Assembly: GCA_003427395.1 (NCBI GenBank)
Contig: BFEA01000300.1
Span: 195,463 to 218,298 of the forward strand
Length of the DNA: 22,836 nt
Reading direction: 5' to 3'
From: Chara braunii
Taxonomy: Eukaryota > Streptophyta > Charophyceae > Charales > Characeae
Shown: in pieces, positions 1 through 10,445 of the stretch
How positions within the stretch are numbered: the stretch's first letter is position 1
Layout of the letters: the number at the start of each line of letters is the position of its first letter
Notes under the pieces: model-generated
Database searches by the model: none
What the model was told of the DNA's origin: nothing
What the model saw: only the letters and a program-made list of their open reading frames with translations
Position numbers and translations under genes: made by a program

Positions 1-69
<69 letters not shown>
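1..69. repeat. (AG)n microsatellite
   Basis: An uninterrupted AG dinucleotide tract of 69 bases runs from the window edge and probably continues beyond it. It borders the GC-rich block that carries the transposase fragment. Confidence 0.99.
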
Positions 70-70
<1 letters not shown>

Positions 71-434
71 GGCGAACTCGAGGAGGCGGAGGCACGCGGG
101 GACAGCGACGGCTCAGCGCGGCAGCGGACGGCGGCCCCAACGAAGAAGATCGGCGACGAAGACGACGACGACGCGCAGCTGAACTAAAAATTGAACGCGC
201 GTTCAAGTATTTTGAACGGAGGCTGGGGGGGGGGGTTCCTGTGCGCGGCCCGCGCCGCATTGTCGGCGCAGTGGGGGTTTCGGGGCCGTGGGGGGTGCCT
301 GGCCGACACAACAGAGTTGGCTCGGGTTTGGCCCGACGAGGCCTGGTGCGGGGAGGGACACCGGCGGGAGTTGGAGCATCGTGGGACAGGCCGAGGGCGG
401 AGCGCTTCAGTGAACCCATCGGCGAGCGGGCAAG
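70..434. other. GC-rich leader of the transposase fragment, no assignable gene
   Basis: This block is strongly GC-rich and includes an 11-nt G run at about 225-235. Several overlapping frames stay open here on both strands, as expected from GC-rich DNA with few stop codons. None gives a protein I recognise. It may be the 5' non-coding part of the hAT-like element that follows, but no terminal inverted repeat was found to prove it. Confidence 0.4.
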
Positions 435-1229
435 ATGCCGCAAAGTCAGTCTCGGGTGTTTGAGGATGGGGGAGAGGACGAGAATCGGAAGGCGCAGAAG
501 AAGTGTTGCGTGTACAAGTACATCCGCGTGGGACAGAGTCTCGGCGAGAGATTCCGCGGCAATCGCATGTTGAAGTGCGTTTTCTGCGGCCACGAGTTCC
601 AGGGCAACCAGTTCGTGGCGGCGCGCCATTTCCGCCAGGGCAAGGATGTCCGGAAGTGACCGACGAGGCACTTGTCGACATCCACTACAACAGTGAGTAC
701 AAGATGTCCGACAAGTTCAAGAGCGGATCCAGCGATTTGAGGAGCGTCACGGTGCGGCACCTGCGACGGATCCGCGACGGGACGAGGGGGGGGAGGGAGA
801 GATGAGGGACGCGGAGGAGCAGATCGACGTGGACGACGACGTCGAGGAGGCTGCACGGGCGGGGTCGTCAGGGAGGGAGCGAGGGAAGGGCATTGTCGGC
901 GAGCCGGGGGGGCAGCAGGGCCAGTACTTTGCGTCGGGGCACGTGTTTGTTCATACACGTGCAGGTGCGGATACGGCTGAGGCGGGTCCGTCTGCGGGAA
1001 AGAGGAAGGAGAGAGAGGAGGGGGCCAGACCGGCGGCAACACAGAAGAGGATGAGACAGAACACGATCACAGAGTCATTCACTTCAAAGTGGCAGATGGA
1101 GTTCAAGAAGAAGTGGCTGCGTTTTGTGCACAGTCAGTGTCTGGCGTTCCACGTCTTTCGGAGTGAGCCGTGGTTGGACGTCGTCCGACACTTCAGGGAT
1201 TTGCCAGGGCCAGTGAAGGTGTCACCATG
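435..1229 (+). pseudogene. hAT-type transposase, N-terminal part, frameshifted and 3'-truncated
   Basis: The stretch encodes the N-terminal third of a cut-and-paste DNA transposase. From the ATG at 435 the frame gives a BED-like zinc finger, with C-V-F-C-G-H-E-F about 46-53 residues in and a conserved A-R-H-F soon after. The expected continuation (E-V-T-D-E-A-L) is found in the next frame, so a one-base loss near 640 closes the first frame at 657-659. A second frame change lies near a G run at 786-793. From 802 a third frame runs through an acidic, low-complexity linker into R-Q-N-T-I-T-E-S-F, K-K-K-W-L-R-F and S-E-P-W-L-D-V-V-R-H-F-R, the usual lead-in to the transposase core. Homology stops after L-P-G-P-V-K-V at about 1225, where the minus-strand LINE begins. 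The DDE/RNase H core and hAT dimerisation region are absent. The family call comes from the motif set; the frameshifts are read directly. Confidence 0.75.
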
Positions 1230-1234
1230 GTAGT

Positions 1235-3433
1235 GTCAGGCCTCGTTACTCTAGGTTAGTGTGACCAATAAGCCAGTCATTAGTGGGCAAGCACCTATGA
1301 AGTATTTGCCACTGTAGCGAGGCGAACTTGGCTGGTCTTTGTTTTAGCTTGTCAAATAATTTTATATTTTGGATTTTGTGCACATCAATATTCAGATGTT
1401 TGACCCACCGGTCCCTTATCACGGATGACACATACACTCTTGGTCTCAACAAACGATATACTGCCTTAATCGAGAGAGACTGCAAGGTGCGTGGTTTAGT
1501 TCTCTTCCCAGTTTGCCGTACCCATTCAGCTGGTTTCAAAGGTAGGTCCGAAATTGGGCATTGTGGTTGAAAGACTTGGTTGCGGAGATAACAAACACTC
1601 TAGTACTAAAAATTTCTTTGAAAGGGAAAAACTTAACTTGGTTAGTTTGTGAAGAACGGAGCAAGTGATTTGCAGTTATTATGAAGAGTGCCACCAAAAC
1701 TCCTTATTCTAGTAGATTCACTATTTATCCCACCTGTCAACATTGTGGGTCATGTGCAATCATTACAAAATCTTCTTCATAAAATCTTACTCCTTTTTTT
1801 AGTTCCCTTACCCAGGTCAGAGGAATGGAACAAATGATGTGATCCAAGTTTTGGGCTAGTTTATGGGCATATGGAATTGTTTTCCTAAGTTGATCAGTCG
1901 ACACTCAATATCTCGTTTCGTGGTCTCAAAAGTCTTTGGCCCGTACTAACCTTTTTTTCACCCACTGAGACTAGGGGGTTGAAGAGCTATTATAAATACA
2001 ACCTTTAGCGTCAGTTATCCATCTGTTTCCGAATAAAGGTTGCCTCAATGTTTCTTCAAATCGCTTAGGGTAAGGTTTATTTGGTAAGGGCAGTTTCCAC
2101 CATGTTTTCAGTAGGGAAACCCATAAATTGTCCACAAGAAGATCAACACGAGCTGCACCTTTCTCTCCTTCTAGCTTTGAATGTGAACACGACCGAGGGA
2201 TGTTTAAGAATCTGTTTTCCACCCAAGTGAGGGGGTGCACCCCTGAAGGAGTACTCGGCGCTAGTTTTCTTATTTGTTCACGAGTCATAGGTTGTAAAGG
2301 TTTGTCAATACCTAGAATGAGATCTATCATCCATTGTAAGGACAAGGCTTAACATTGCAGTTTAGGGTCCATAATTCTTAAACCTCCCCTAGATTTAGTT
2401 TGTATCAGGGTGGACCAAGCCACTCTGGGGATAACTCTCTCTAGTTCATGATCCCCTCTCCAAAGAAGACCGACAATTTTTTTGAACGTGCTTAATCCGT
2501 GGCTTACCAATTGCCCGAAGTGTTGATTTGTACCATATTGAGACCAACACCACATTGTTAACTACAAGTGTTCGGCCAAAAAGAGAGGTGTGTTGATTTT
2601 TCCATTGATTAATTTTTTCTGTAGTGGGCTTAAATATTCATTCATCATTAGAGACAGGTTTACCAGAAGCAGAAAGAGATTCTCCCAAAACTCTCAGAGG
2701 GGCCTCCAAAGGCAACCATTGTACCCTGGGGAACTCGGGAGGACGATCTTCATTAAAATGGATCCACCACCCTTGAGTTTTACTTCCCCAGTTGACTACA
2801 ACATCTGAAATTGCAGAAAATTTATCTAGCATATTTTTTATTTCCTCCATATTCGTTGCAGAGGCTTCCATCATAATGGTCATATCGTTCGCAAAAATGG
2901 AGGCTATGGGAATCACCTCTTCAGGTATACCAGAGATACGTAGGCGCTTAATATTGTAATTAGCTCTAAGATTGGCCCCAGAGCTTCCATCACAATTACG
3001 AAAAGGAAAGGGGTCAACGGATCCTCTTTTGGAGACAGCAACCCATTAACCAAAATTCGTGTTGTGGCATTTGTATGAAGAATTTTAACCCATCTACGCG
3101 TATTAGGACCAAAGTCAAATTTTTGCAAACAAGCATCGAGGAAACGCCAATCAACATGGTCATAGCCTTTTTAAAGTCTATGAAAACAAAATATGCGTTT
3201 TGTTTAGATTGACGCGAGACTTTGATCATTTCATGAATTAGAAGAATGTTATCTTGTATATATCGACCATTTATAAACCCAGTTTCAGAGGGGTGGATTA
3301 TATTTGCCATAATGGGAATCATTCGATGACCCTTGTTGTCAAGTAATGTGTTCCGTTCTTTGGTCCACGGTAATCCGAACGTGTGCTGGTTTTGCTCAAA
3401 CGAGCAGTGGGCTCGCCAGACAATCATCAGCAT
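1235..3433 (-). pseudogene. L1-type LINE, RT to C-terminus, heavily decayed
   Basis: Read 3433 to 1235, this is the second half of a non-LTR retrotransposon polyprotein, which in a live element copies its RNA at a nicked target. The RT starts near 3330 with I-I-H-P-S-E-T-G-F-I-N-G-R and D-N-I-L-L. I-D-F-K-K-A follows near 3170-3190, where loss of one base moves the D-H-V-D-W continuation to another frame. Next come K-F-D-F-G-P-N-T-R-R-W (about 3128-3090), P-L-T-P-F-L-F, and the catalytic box at 2881-2895, which reads F-A-N-D rather than F-A-D-D. The frame then shifts to S-L-F-G-R-T-L-V-V-N and L-L-W-R-G, and runs in frame from 2555 to 1971 with one TAA at 2349-2351. A final piece (1539-1246) has L-Q-W-Q-I-L-H-R-C-L-P-T, typical of the region before the C-terminal zinc knuckle. 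The endonuclease half is missing and no poly(A) tail is visible at the low-coordinate end. Confidence 0.85.
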
Positions 3434-3475
3434 CTATAGTCTCATGATATGAAAAAGATTCCTTTCATAGGGGGA

Positions 3476-3850
3476 TCAGTTTGTTGGGATATCCGCTTGT
3501 TTCCCTAGCAGCAGAAGTCTGTGTTGCCACAGGAGCTGGGAGTCTGACAGGGTGGTCCATGCTGCATCCCACCACCTCCATATTTGGGAGGCCATCTGAC
3601 AGCCCAGCAGGCAATGTTCCAGAGTCGCCCGGGCTGGCTGGGAACTTCTATCGCAGTAGCGGCAGATGGGGGAAAGATGTCCTTGTGACCAGCCAGTCGG
3701 GGTTGGGCAGACAACGGTACATGATATGTCACTGCAGGCCCTATGTGCGGTCGGCATTATATGGGTATATTGTGACCAGCTAAAGTCACACAGGTCCTCT
3801 GGTGGGAGAATTGAGTTTTTCTCCCATCGTCGTTTGGTCAGTCTGTGTCG
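3476..3850 (-). pseudogene. LINE C-terminal zinc knuckle (zf-RVT-like) remnant
   Basis: On the minus strand a frame of about 125 codons ends at 3476. It holds C-R-Y-C followed about 16 residues later by E-H-C-L-L-G-C and then Q-I-W-R-W-W. This C-x2-C ... H-x4-C plus tryptophan pattern is the zinc knuckle found at the C-terminus of many L1-type LINE polyproteins. In the transcription sense it lies upstream of the RT of the neighbouring LINE, so it must be the tail of a different copy or the product of a rearrangement. A T tract at 3858-3881 precedes it; the frame reads through that tract as poly-lysine, which I regard as non-coding. No RT domain remains directly upstream. Confidence 0.65.
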
Positions 3851-3857
3851 GGCAGGG

Positions 3858-3881
3858 TTTTTTTTTTTTTTTTTTTTTTTT
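3858..3881. repeat. 24-nt T tract (poly(A) on the minus strand)
   Basis: A clean homopolymer of T on the plus strand. On the minus strand it could be the poly(A) tail of a retrotransposed element whose body lies at higher coordinates, where two minus-strand tRNA-like heads are found. A simple slippage tract is the alternative. Confidence 0.9.
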
Positions 3882-4450
3882 GAGTCCATGGTGTTGTAGA
3901 GGCCAATCACTGAGTGCACATTGATCACCTATAGCAGTAGGTTGTGGGTGTCCCGGAATATGAGACCATCTCCCATCCCATCCTCACATCAATACTCCTA
4001 GCGCACCCCATATCCCACTCTCCTACCTCAGTGTGACCAGCACTCAGGACCATTACCCTACCAATGGCCAGCTAACTTGGACTAAACAACAGTGATAGGC
4101 ACCAGGGATGATAGGTTGCCCAACCCTGGTGGAAGCGGAATCGGACGAGCCTTGTCGAGCGGGAACTTCGAACGCCAAGCCCAGACAATCTACTACAAAC
4201 CCCAAGAGACTCTGGGCCCGATGTTCAGACAGGGTAGCACCCATTGAAGCAGTCTTACCATCCTTCCCCTAGCTTACCCAAGGCCAGGTGGAACTCAGAC
4301 TGGCCTGAGCGACTTATACCCCTACCCTTACCCTAGGGTCTAAGCCTTATATAGCCACTAGACAGTTTTATCCGAATATCAGTACGAACTCTGACGGCCC
4401 TTCCTTGAACCTACTGCAGATACTAGACCCCACCCAGTAACTAGAGCCCC
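3882..4450. other. Non-coding stretch between retroelement fragments
   Basis: No frame here gives a recognisable protein. The sequence is moderately GC-rich and CCCTA-rich around 4320-4335, but not in a telomere-like array. It may be the body of a minus-strand retroposed sequence ending at the T tract, which is an inference only. Confidence 0.35.
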
Positions 4451-4656
4451 TAGTTCACAATCTATGTGTATAACCTAAGGCTATGTATGCCTCGTGCATC
4501 TATGTATCGAGATGTACAGACAACACCATGTGTGGAAACTTGTGTATGTAGCGGCATTGCAGCCCGTGTATAATTCGCAAGCTATGTATATGCCCGAAGG
4601 TTGTGTGTGCTCTGTGAATCAATGTATCGAGATGTATAGGCAACATCATGTGTGTA
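4451..4656. repeat. Tandem duplication, 120-bp period, about 1.7 copies
   Basis: The stretch from about 4451 to 4536 recurs at about 4571 to 4656, offset by exactly 120 bases. The clearest shared word is ATGTATCGAGATGTA (4502 and 4622), followed by CAACACCATGTGTG in copy 1 and CAACATCATGTGTG in copy 2. The copies differ at scattered positions, so the duplication is not recent. Confidence 0.85.
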
Positions 4657-4704
4657 TATCGAAGAGAGAACGGGGCAAGCTAGACAAGGACCCCCCCCCA
4701 AGGT

Positions 4705-4775
4705 TCGAACCAAGCTCGAACCCGTGACCTTGTAACACATAATCGAAAGACTCCACCATGTGAACTAGTAATGGA
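4705..4775 (-). repeat. tRNA-like pol III promoter remnant (SINE-like)
   Basis: Read on the minus strand, an A-box-like word (TAGTTCACATGG, 4767-4756) is followed about 33 bases later by a B-box-like word (GGTTCGAGCTT, 4722-4712) and then a second GGTTCGAACC (4711-4702). Spacing and order fit an internal RNA polymerase III promoter, but no cloverleaf with a proper anticodon arm can be drawn. I read it as a degenerate tRNA-derived head of a SINE or a tRNA relic. It is weaker than the neighbouring copy at 4979-5056. Confidence 0.4.
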
Positions 4776-4978
4776 AATGACACAAACTTGTGAGATGCCA
4801 AACTGGGGAGATCAACAGAACACCCAAGACCAACCCCCCCAAGCAACCCATGTGAAACCCAGAACCAACATACAACACCATGAACAACCATTGGGTGGTG
4901 TGTAAGCAGTGCCTGTAATAGTACCATGCAGTCCAGTCGTGCGTCAATCTAACGCCCTGCCGGTGTCTATGCACAAGG

Positions 4979-5056
4979 TTGCAATTGCGTTTTGAGCCCG
5001 CAACATCATACTACAATGCGCATTTCCGACCGGTGCTCTAACCACTGAGCCACATC
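4979..5056 (-). repeat. tRNA-derived head, SINE-like or tRNA pseudogene
   Basis: On the minus strand TGGCTCAGTGG (5052-5042) matches the pol III A box, and the surrounding bases form a perfect four-pair D stem, GCTC/GAGC, around an eight-base AGTGGTTA loop. About 43 bases downstream, GGCTCAAAACG (4998-4988) is a near-match to the B box and sits in a TTGCG/CGCAA stem. The anticodon stem does not pair and no clear anticodon exists, so this is not a working tRNA. It may head a short retroposon running toward lower coordinates; a second pol III-like head lies about 280 bp downstream. Confidence 0.6.
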
Positions 5057-5180
5057 AACTAGATAGGTTTTATGCAGTCTAAAGTAACCCTGTGTAACCG
5101 TGTACTGCAAGTGTTTAAGGGGTTTAGCTGGGGGGGTGTCTGTGTCAACTCCCATTCCAGCGGGTCAAATGGGAGGGTAG

Positions 5181-6949
5181 CTAGCGGGGAGGCCGTTGGA
5201 AGACGCAGGGCGGCCCATCTCCCTTTTTCGATACGCTGACTCTTACCAAGCCTATCCAGGTTGAGTCATGGTCTGCTTCCTCGTTTCTCAGCAGGTGGGA
5301 CCACCTGGCCCCAGGACATGATATGTTATATGCTTCCAAGTGTATCGTTTGCTCTGGCCTCAGACCGTCCTTTTCATCTTGCCAAAGAGACTCCCGTCGG
5401 GAGTTTTTGGTAATAGGCTTCAACTTTGACGAGGCTGAACAGGGGCCAGTAGCAGGGTCATGGGTGGACAGGAGTAACATGGTGTTGTGATTGAGGTTTG
5501 ATAAGTCCCATTGCTCATTTCTGTCTACCCAGTCTCTCATTCTTTCCCTTGTGCCCATTTTCCCTTCCATTTTCACCCTTCCTGCATTTGTGTTTGCTTC
5601 CAGTTTTAGTTGACTTTTAGGGATGTTGTTTCCCTGCCCCCCCTTTGCTGCCTTGAAGACTCTTCCTTGCCTCCTTCATCCTCTCTAGAGGATAAGAGGT
5701 CAATGAGTTGATGATCAGCCTGTCAGACCCCTGGTATGTCCAGACCCTCCTCCTCCACCCACGGGGGAGAACCAAGCAGGTGTTAATCGGGGATCTTTTC
5801 CACCAGATGCTTCGGGGGTGGGTGTGAGGCGTGAGCCACATAGTCCAGTTTTAAGATTTGGTCATCCGAGGCCTCTACAAGCACCATATCCATTATTACA
5901 ACCCACTGTTGTTGTAGCCTTCCTTGGCTGTGTATTTGCGAATCTATTTTGAATAGACTGTTCTTGATGACTTTCTCAACCAACCCCCTTGCCAGAATTA
6001 TGATGTAGGGTCGGTCGATGTCCCCCACATCTGGGAAGGCGTACACTGTTTCCACCATGGGGGGGAAAGTGGCCACCGTGTCTGCTATGACTTCCAGTAG
6101 TCTGGTGGCAGGGCTTCCACGACCTGTATCCTTGCCTGTGCGAGGTAAAACTCCAGCACCCAATCTGAAATGACCTTCATTCTTCCTTTAATCTTTGTCA
6201 TTTGGGGCCACTTCGTTGTGTCATCCGGGGAGGGGGCCTTGAGCGGGGAGGGCTCGACATTCATGTCTTGTTTCGTGTCCCCTAGCGTTTCTCCTCGGGG
6301 AGTGAGTGCTCCCCAAGTTGCCGTCTTGGGATACGCAGGGTTGCCCTTGTTGTGCATCGGAGAGGTCCATGGGGGTCGGGGGGTGGTGTTGGGGAAGCCT
6401 GTGCCGCGCGGGTGGCTCTGTTTGGGGAGGGCCCTGCAGGTGTGGGTCTTGGGCTGTGTAGGTAGTGTAAAGCCAAGCACAACTATTCCTTATCTAGGTC
6501 TGCCACATGGAGAATCCCGGTAATTAGAGTTGTTGGGCCAGGGACATGGACTCCGCTATGACACAGCCATGGGGGAAGATTCCAGTGTCGTACAGCAGTT
6601 GTGCAACCCATTCCAGCATCGGACCGTGTCGTGGAGGGGATAGGTGGCAACCCGCTTGAACAAGTAATGGGGGGGCCATGTGACGTTCGAACCTCACGCC
6701 TTGTGCTGTCATAGCCTTGAAAGAACAACAAAATGGGGTGTGCCAAGGATTTTCGGGGAAATCGAGTGTGGAGATACAAACGGAACTGAAATTCCCCATG
6801 TGGTTCCAGTTTAGTGAGAGAGGGTCATAGTTGCGTGGGAAAGAAATAGTGCGTTCAACTTTTGAACGTCCGTTTAATCCAAAAAGTATCTCTCTACTTC
6901 CATATGGGCTAATCATGGTCGTTTCAAACAGAAAGGTGGGGGTACACAC
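5181..6949 (-). pseudogene. Broken minus-strand coding stretch, possible retroelement ORF1
   Basis: Four minus-strand frames of 74 to 141 codons follow one another from 6949 to 5181, with changes of frame near 6500, 6100-6160 and 5780-5840. They read as protein rather than chance: the first holds S-L-N-W-N-H-M-G-N-F-S-S-V and L-E-W-V-A-Q-L-L-Y-D-T-G-I-F-P-H-G, the second a proline-rich linker then M-K-V-I-S-D-W-V-L-E-F-Y-L-A, the third D-I-D-R-P-Y-I-I-I-L-A-R-G-L-V-E-K-V-I. I do not recognise a named domain. The position upstream of LINE remnants on the same strand, and the proline-rich linker, suggest a gag-like ORF1, but no CCHC knuckle or RNA-binding motif is visible. The alternative is a non-transposon pseudogene. 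Confidence 0.4.
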
Positions 6950-7865
6950 GTGGGATCCCGTTTTCGAATTAAGTCCCGACGCCGTTCGCTATAGAGTTCG
7001 GAATCTGACGTGGATGGCCTCAACTTGGTCGCTCTTTCCTTGTGTTCGTCCTCGCCACGTGTTCGGGAGTGGAACCCCTTTTCCCGATAATGCTCAGTGC
7101 GGCGACAATGGCTGCACAGAGTGTTAGGCCAAAGACGCGTCACCGCCATCCACGAAATGATAAACAACTCGTTAAAAGGCAATAGCACTGAGTACGGGGG
7201 GAAATGAGTATCAATAATGACAAAAACAAGGCCCACGAACCCCGAGCATCTTGTTTCGGGAGGAAAATAGTAGCACCCGCCGATTTTGGCGATGGCTTCT
7301 CGTACGTCTAACTCACAATGTCTCACATACACGTGTTCTTTCCTCGCTGTACGGGAACTGGCGAGGCGAGGATGCGGGAAGTCAATGCCCGCTCGGATCA
7401 GGGCAATCAGTCCAGATGGCATAAGCGAGGCTAATCGTGTATTTCTAATCGATCGGTTATTTGATCAGACATATAAACACCACGATATGCATTATCTTAC
7501 ACCCATCGTGCAAATCAATCCAAAGTGCAAATCCATGCAATCCAATCAGTCCAGAGAACAACCATTCTTCATTTGTGTGAATAGTTAATCATGCATCGGA
7601 GTGATCACTTTCAATTTCTGCTTTGTTCTCATTGTCGAGGTAACAACTCAATCGATCTAATTGCCTGAGAGATCGTTCATGCATTAACCATCGAATATCG
7701 AGGAGGATAGAGAGGGACGAAATCAAATCGCCTTTTTCCGCTGGTCTCTTTAGATTCAACGATACTCATCCTCACGAGAACTGATTGAATCCAATGAGAC
7801 GAGCAGGATAGGACCTCGGGAGTTGATAGGGACGAGGGAGTTATCAAACATTAACGAAGAAAATA

Positions 7866-7866
<1 letters not shown>
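6950..7866. other. No supported gene
   Basis: A 169-codon minus-strand frame (7422-6913) lacks stops but shows no domain, and its lower end overlaps the better-looking frame of the preceding pseudogene. I see no promoter, repeat array or RNA gene that can be defended here. Confidence 0.4.
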
Positions 7867-7897
<31 letters not shown>

Positions 7898-7898
7898 G
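7867..7898. repeat. (GA)n microsatellite, one interruption
   Basis: A GA dinucleotide tract of about 32 bases is broken by a single C near 7886. It sits in a purine-rich stretch (about 7840-7940). Confidence 0.95.
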
Positions 7899-9692
7899 GA
7901 AAAGGAAGATGAGGTCGAAGGAGGTAGACGAAGTCGTAGCTTGACCGAAGAAGGGGAGTAACACAAATGAGGAGTTATAGGCACACAAATACATTTGAGA
8001 ACCAAAACCGAAAATCCACCATGAACTTAACTTCCAGTATAAGAAGAGGAGGAACAAAAGATCAAATGCACGCAAGCCTTCTGCTCTCTCACTATGGCCC
8101 CAGGTCATACAACCACTCGTTCACATACACCTTCCTTGCCCGGGTACTGTCGATCCCGACCACCACATACCAACGTCCACACCACAATGATCGCCACCCC
8201 GCCAACCCAGCTTCTACACCGGCTTGCCCAGATCCCGCAGTCCCGGCCACCCGGCGGCTTTGCAAAACTGCAGTCATCTCGTCATGACTTTTCGACTCAC
8301 AATCCATATACATCATCTAGCCACGACTTGTCGGAAGCTGGTAGATGGGTTGAGAGAGAGTTTTTTGGATGCGCTTGCAGATTTTATAGTTGCGAAGAGG
8401 GAGATAGAAGATGGGAGGGAATGGGACGGAAGTAGGAAGGGGTGTCACTAAGAATTGGGTTTGGGTTAATCGCCTGTGGAAAGCCATATCGATGCCCATG
8501 AGTATCCTCGTAGCCAATCAAATTACAGCATGAGGGGAATATCCTCCTTACACGATGTCACCTGATGGCTTAAGCATCCTGAGGGGGGATCGGTATGGGG
8601 GTCCTGTACGGGAATGAGGGCAGGAAAAAGGAAAGCGTAAAAAGTAGTGTAGAGCGGGACCAAGATTCATACGGGAAGAAGCGGGAGAGAAGCACGTGGG
8701 GAGAGGGGATGGAAACAATTATAGATGGAGAGAAGAAGGCACGAAGAAGGGAGAGGCAAAAATGGCATGGGGATAGCAAGAAGCAGGGGGGGGAGAGTTT
8801 GCATACATGACGCCGATACAAAAACAAAAAAACATCAAAACAATTATGTTTCGCCCATTCTAATTCTAGTACCAATTCAAGATTAAGAAATTGAAAAACG
8901 ATATCTGCGCTCGAGATTTGAAGTGGGAAAATTTTATGCCTATTCAGATTCTCTTGAAAATTCACAAAGTTATCAGGGGCGAATTTGGGAGCATTCATTT
9001 GCAAGAAAGGATACGCCAGCAGGAAACGCAGCCAAAAACCCCGGAATTCCCAACCGTCGTTCAAAGTCCATTGCGCACTCACTAAGGTGTACGTAAGTCC
9101 TACGTAAATTTATGGATAAAAAATAGTGAAAAGTTTCTCAGAAAAAAAAAAAAAAACAATACATCTTGAAAAAGTAGTAGGGCCTTATCGGCCATTGATT
9201 TCATGCATACCGCAAACAAAAAGGAAGAGTACCCCTAAAGTCCGTTAAAGATCAAGAAATACAGATAACAAAACTCAGAGCTTCGGAAGTTCGTTTGGAT
9301 ACTGAAGCTGGTATGTCACATATATGACGTTTAGGGGGTTTCAAAGTTATCCTATCTCCTGATGGCATGCACGATGGTCAGAAAGACTAGTTTACATGAG
9401 AAGGAGGGATAGAAAAAGAACCCATCATATCAATAAGCAGAGGAAAACACTTGTCAGAAAGAAACATGTGTTGACACCATCTTCAATTGCAATATCCTTG
9501 TGAGGTTATTGACATCGTGTCTTGTCGATAATCCTCCATTATTGCCAAAAAGGAGATCAGGACCTTGAGTGTACGGTTGTCTTCTAGATAGCATCATCAA
9601 GTTTTAGATCCACTTCGTTGGTCACTGCCGGCTAACCGATGCTATGCTCGGTTGTAATTAACTAGCAACGGAGTGGGTCGGGGTCGGGGTCA
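7899..9692. other. Long stretch without a supported gene
   Basis: Several 70-170 codon frames exist on both strands (for example minus 9082-8570), but they are compositionally skewed by a purine-rich plus strand around 8590-8800 and show no domain. A 15-nt A run lies at 9142-9156. A short GGGTCG tandem (about 2.5 units) lies near 9675-9690. Nothing else can be assigned. Confidence 0.4.
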
Positions 9693-10175
9693 TTGCAATG
9701 GAAGCGGGCGAAAGTAATAAGAGGCTTCATCACCGACATTAACGAAATGGACGATCCGGTGAACGTGGGGGAGTCGATGATTGTGTCGGGGGAGGGAGGT
9801 GAGGTATTCCGCATAGGTGGGAATCGTGTGCAAGATGCTATCGCTCAGGGACTTATAATCTTCCGCTGTAGGGAAGGTCCTGGAGATGATGCAATACAAC
9901 TCCATATGGTTGTATTGTCTTCATGCAACACTGAAAAGGAGAATATTGAGGGGAAAAGATGGGGCGGTGTGAGGGAAGGCTTTACACAACAAACGAACAA
10001 AGAAGTGGCGATAGAAGAGCTCGTTGGAGAAAATACAATAATCGATGGGGAACTTGACCTGGCGAGTGAGTCGGCAGGTTTGGCGAGGACGCACAATGAC
10101 ACCCTTCACTTTGTGTTTCGAGGTGGGGGGTGCCCAGTTGGTGCTTTCGTAGGCTGGCAAAGAAGTCGTTGTTAG
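9693..10175 (+). CDS. Hypothetical 160-residue ORF, weak
   Basis: An ATG-initiated frame of 160 codons ends in TAG at 10173-10175. The translation is balanced in composition, rich in glycine and acidic residues in the first two thirds, with no signal peptide, membrane segment or motif that I recognise. The opposite strand also has open frames of 71 to 97 codons over the same bases, so openness here may come from composition. No neighbouring gene gives context and no splice structure was evident. It may be an exon, a decayed transposon piece or a chance ORF. Confidence 0.2.
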   Translation: MQWKRAKVIRGFITDINEMDDPVNVGESMIVSGEGGEVFRIGGNRVQDAIAQGLIIFRCREGPGDDAIQLHMVVLSSCNTEKENIEGKRWGGVREGFTQQTNKEVAIEELVGENTIIDGELDLASESAGLARTHNDTLHFVFRGGGCPVGAFVGWQRSRC

Positions 10176-10445
10176 GGTTTGACCACCACAACGGCCAACA
10201 GGGGAGAGGAGGTGTTGTTCCTCTTTTACGAAGGTGGTGGGAGATGCGTGGGCGGAAGGAGGAGAGTTGCATCATGTGGTGAACAGGGTGATGGAGTTGA
10301 AAATGGCGATGGTGGTGGGAGATTTTCGGCGATGGACGTTGTTAGGATCTTGACTGAGCGGCTGTCAGTATCATGCACTTGGAGGTGGTTGTCTGTTTGT
10401 GGTTCACGAATCTGGAGGCTGCCCGTTCACAGTTTGAGGAGATGA

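Noticed and set aside
184-1042. Long minus-strand frames opposite the hAT fragment
   Set aside because: They are proline/arginine/serine-rich shadows of a GC-rich coding strand and overlap the recognised transposase motifs.
4320-4340. CCCTA-rich words suggesting interstitial telomere repeats
   Set aside because: Only two or three irregular units, not a CCCTAAA array.
4979-5056. Functional tRNA gene
   Set aside because: The D arm is good but the anticodon stem does not pair and the B box is imperfect.
6913-7422. 169-codon minus-strand ORF
   Set aside because: No domain, overlaps a better-supported frame at its end, and shows no continuity with neighbouring coding stretches.
8570-9082. 170-codon minus-strand ORF
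   Set aside because: Rich in Phe, Leu, Ser and Pro because the plus strand is purine-rich; no motif and no flanking support.
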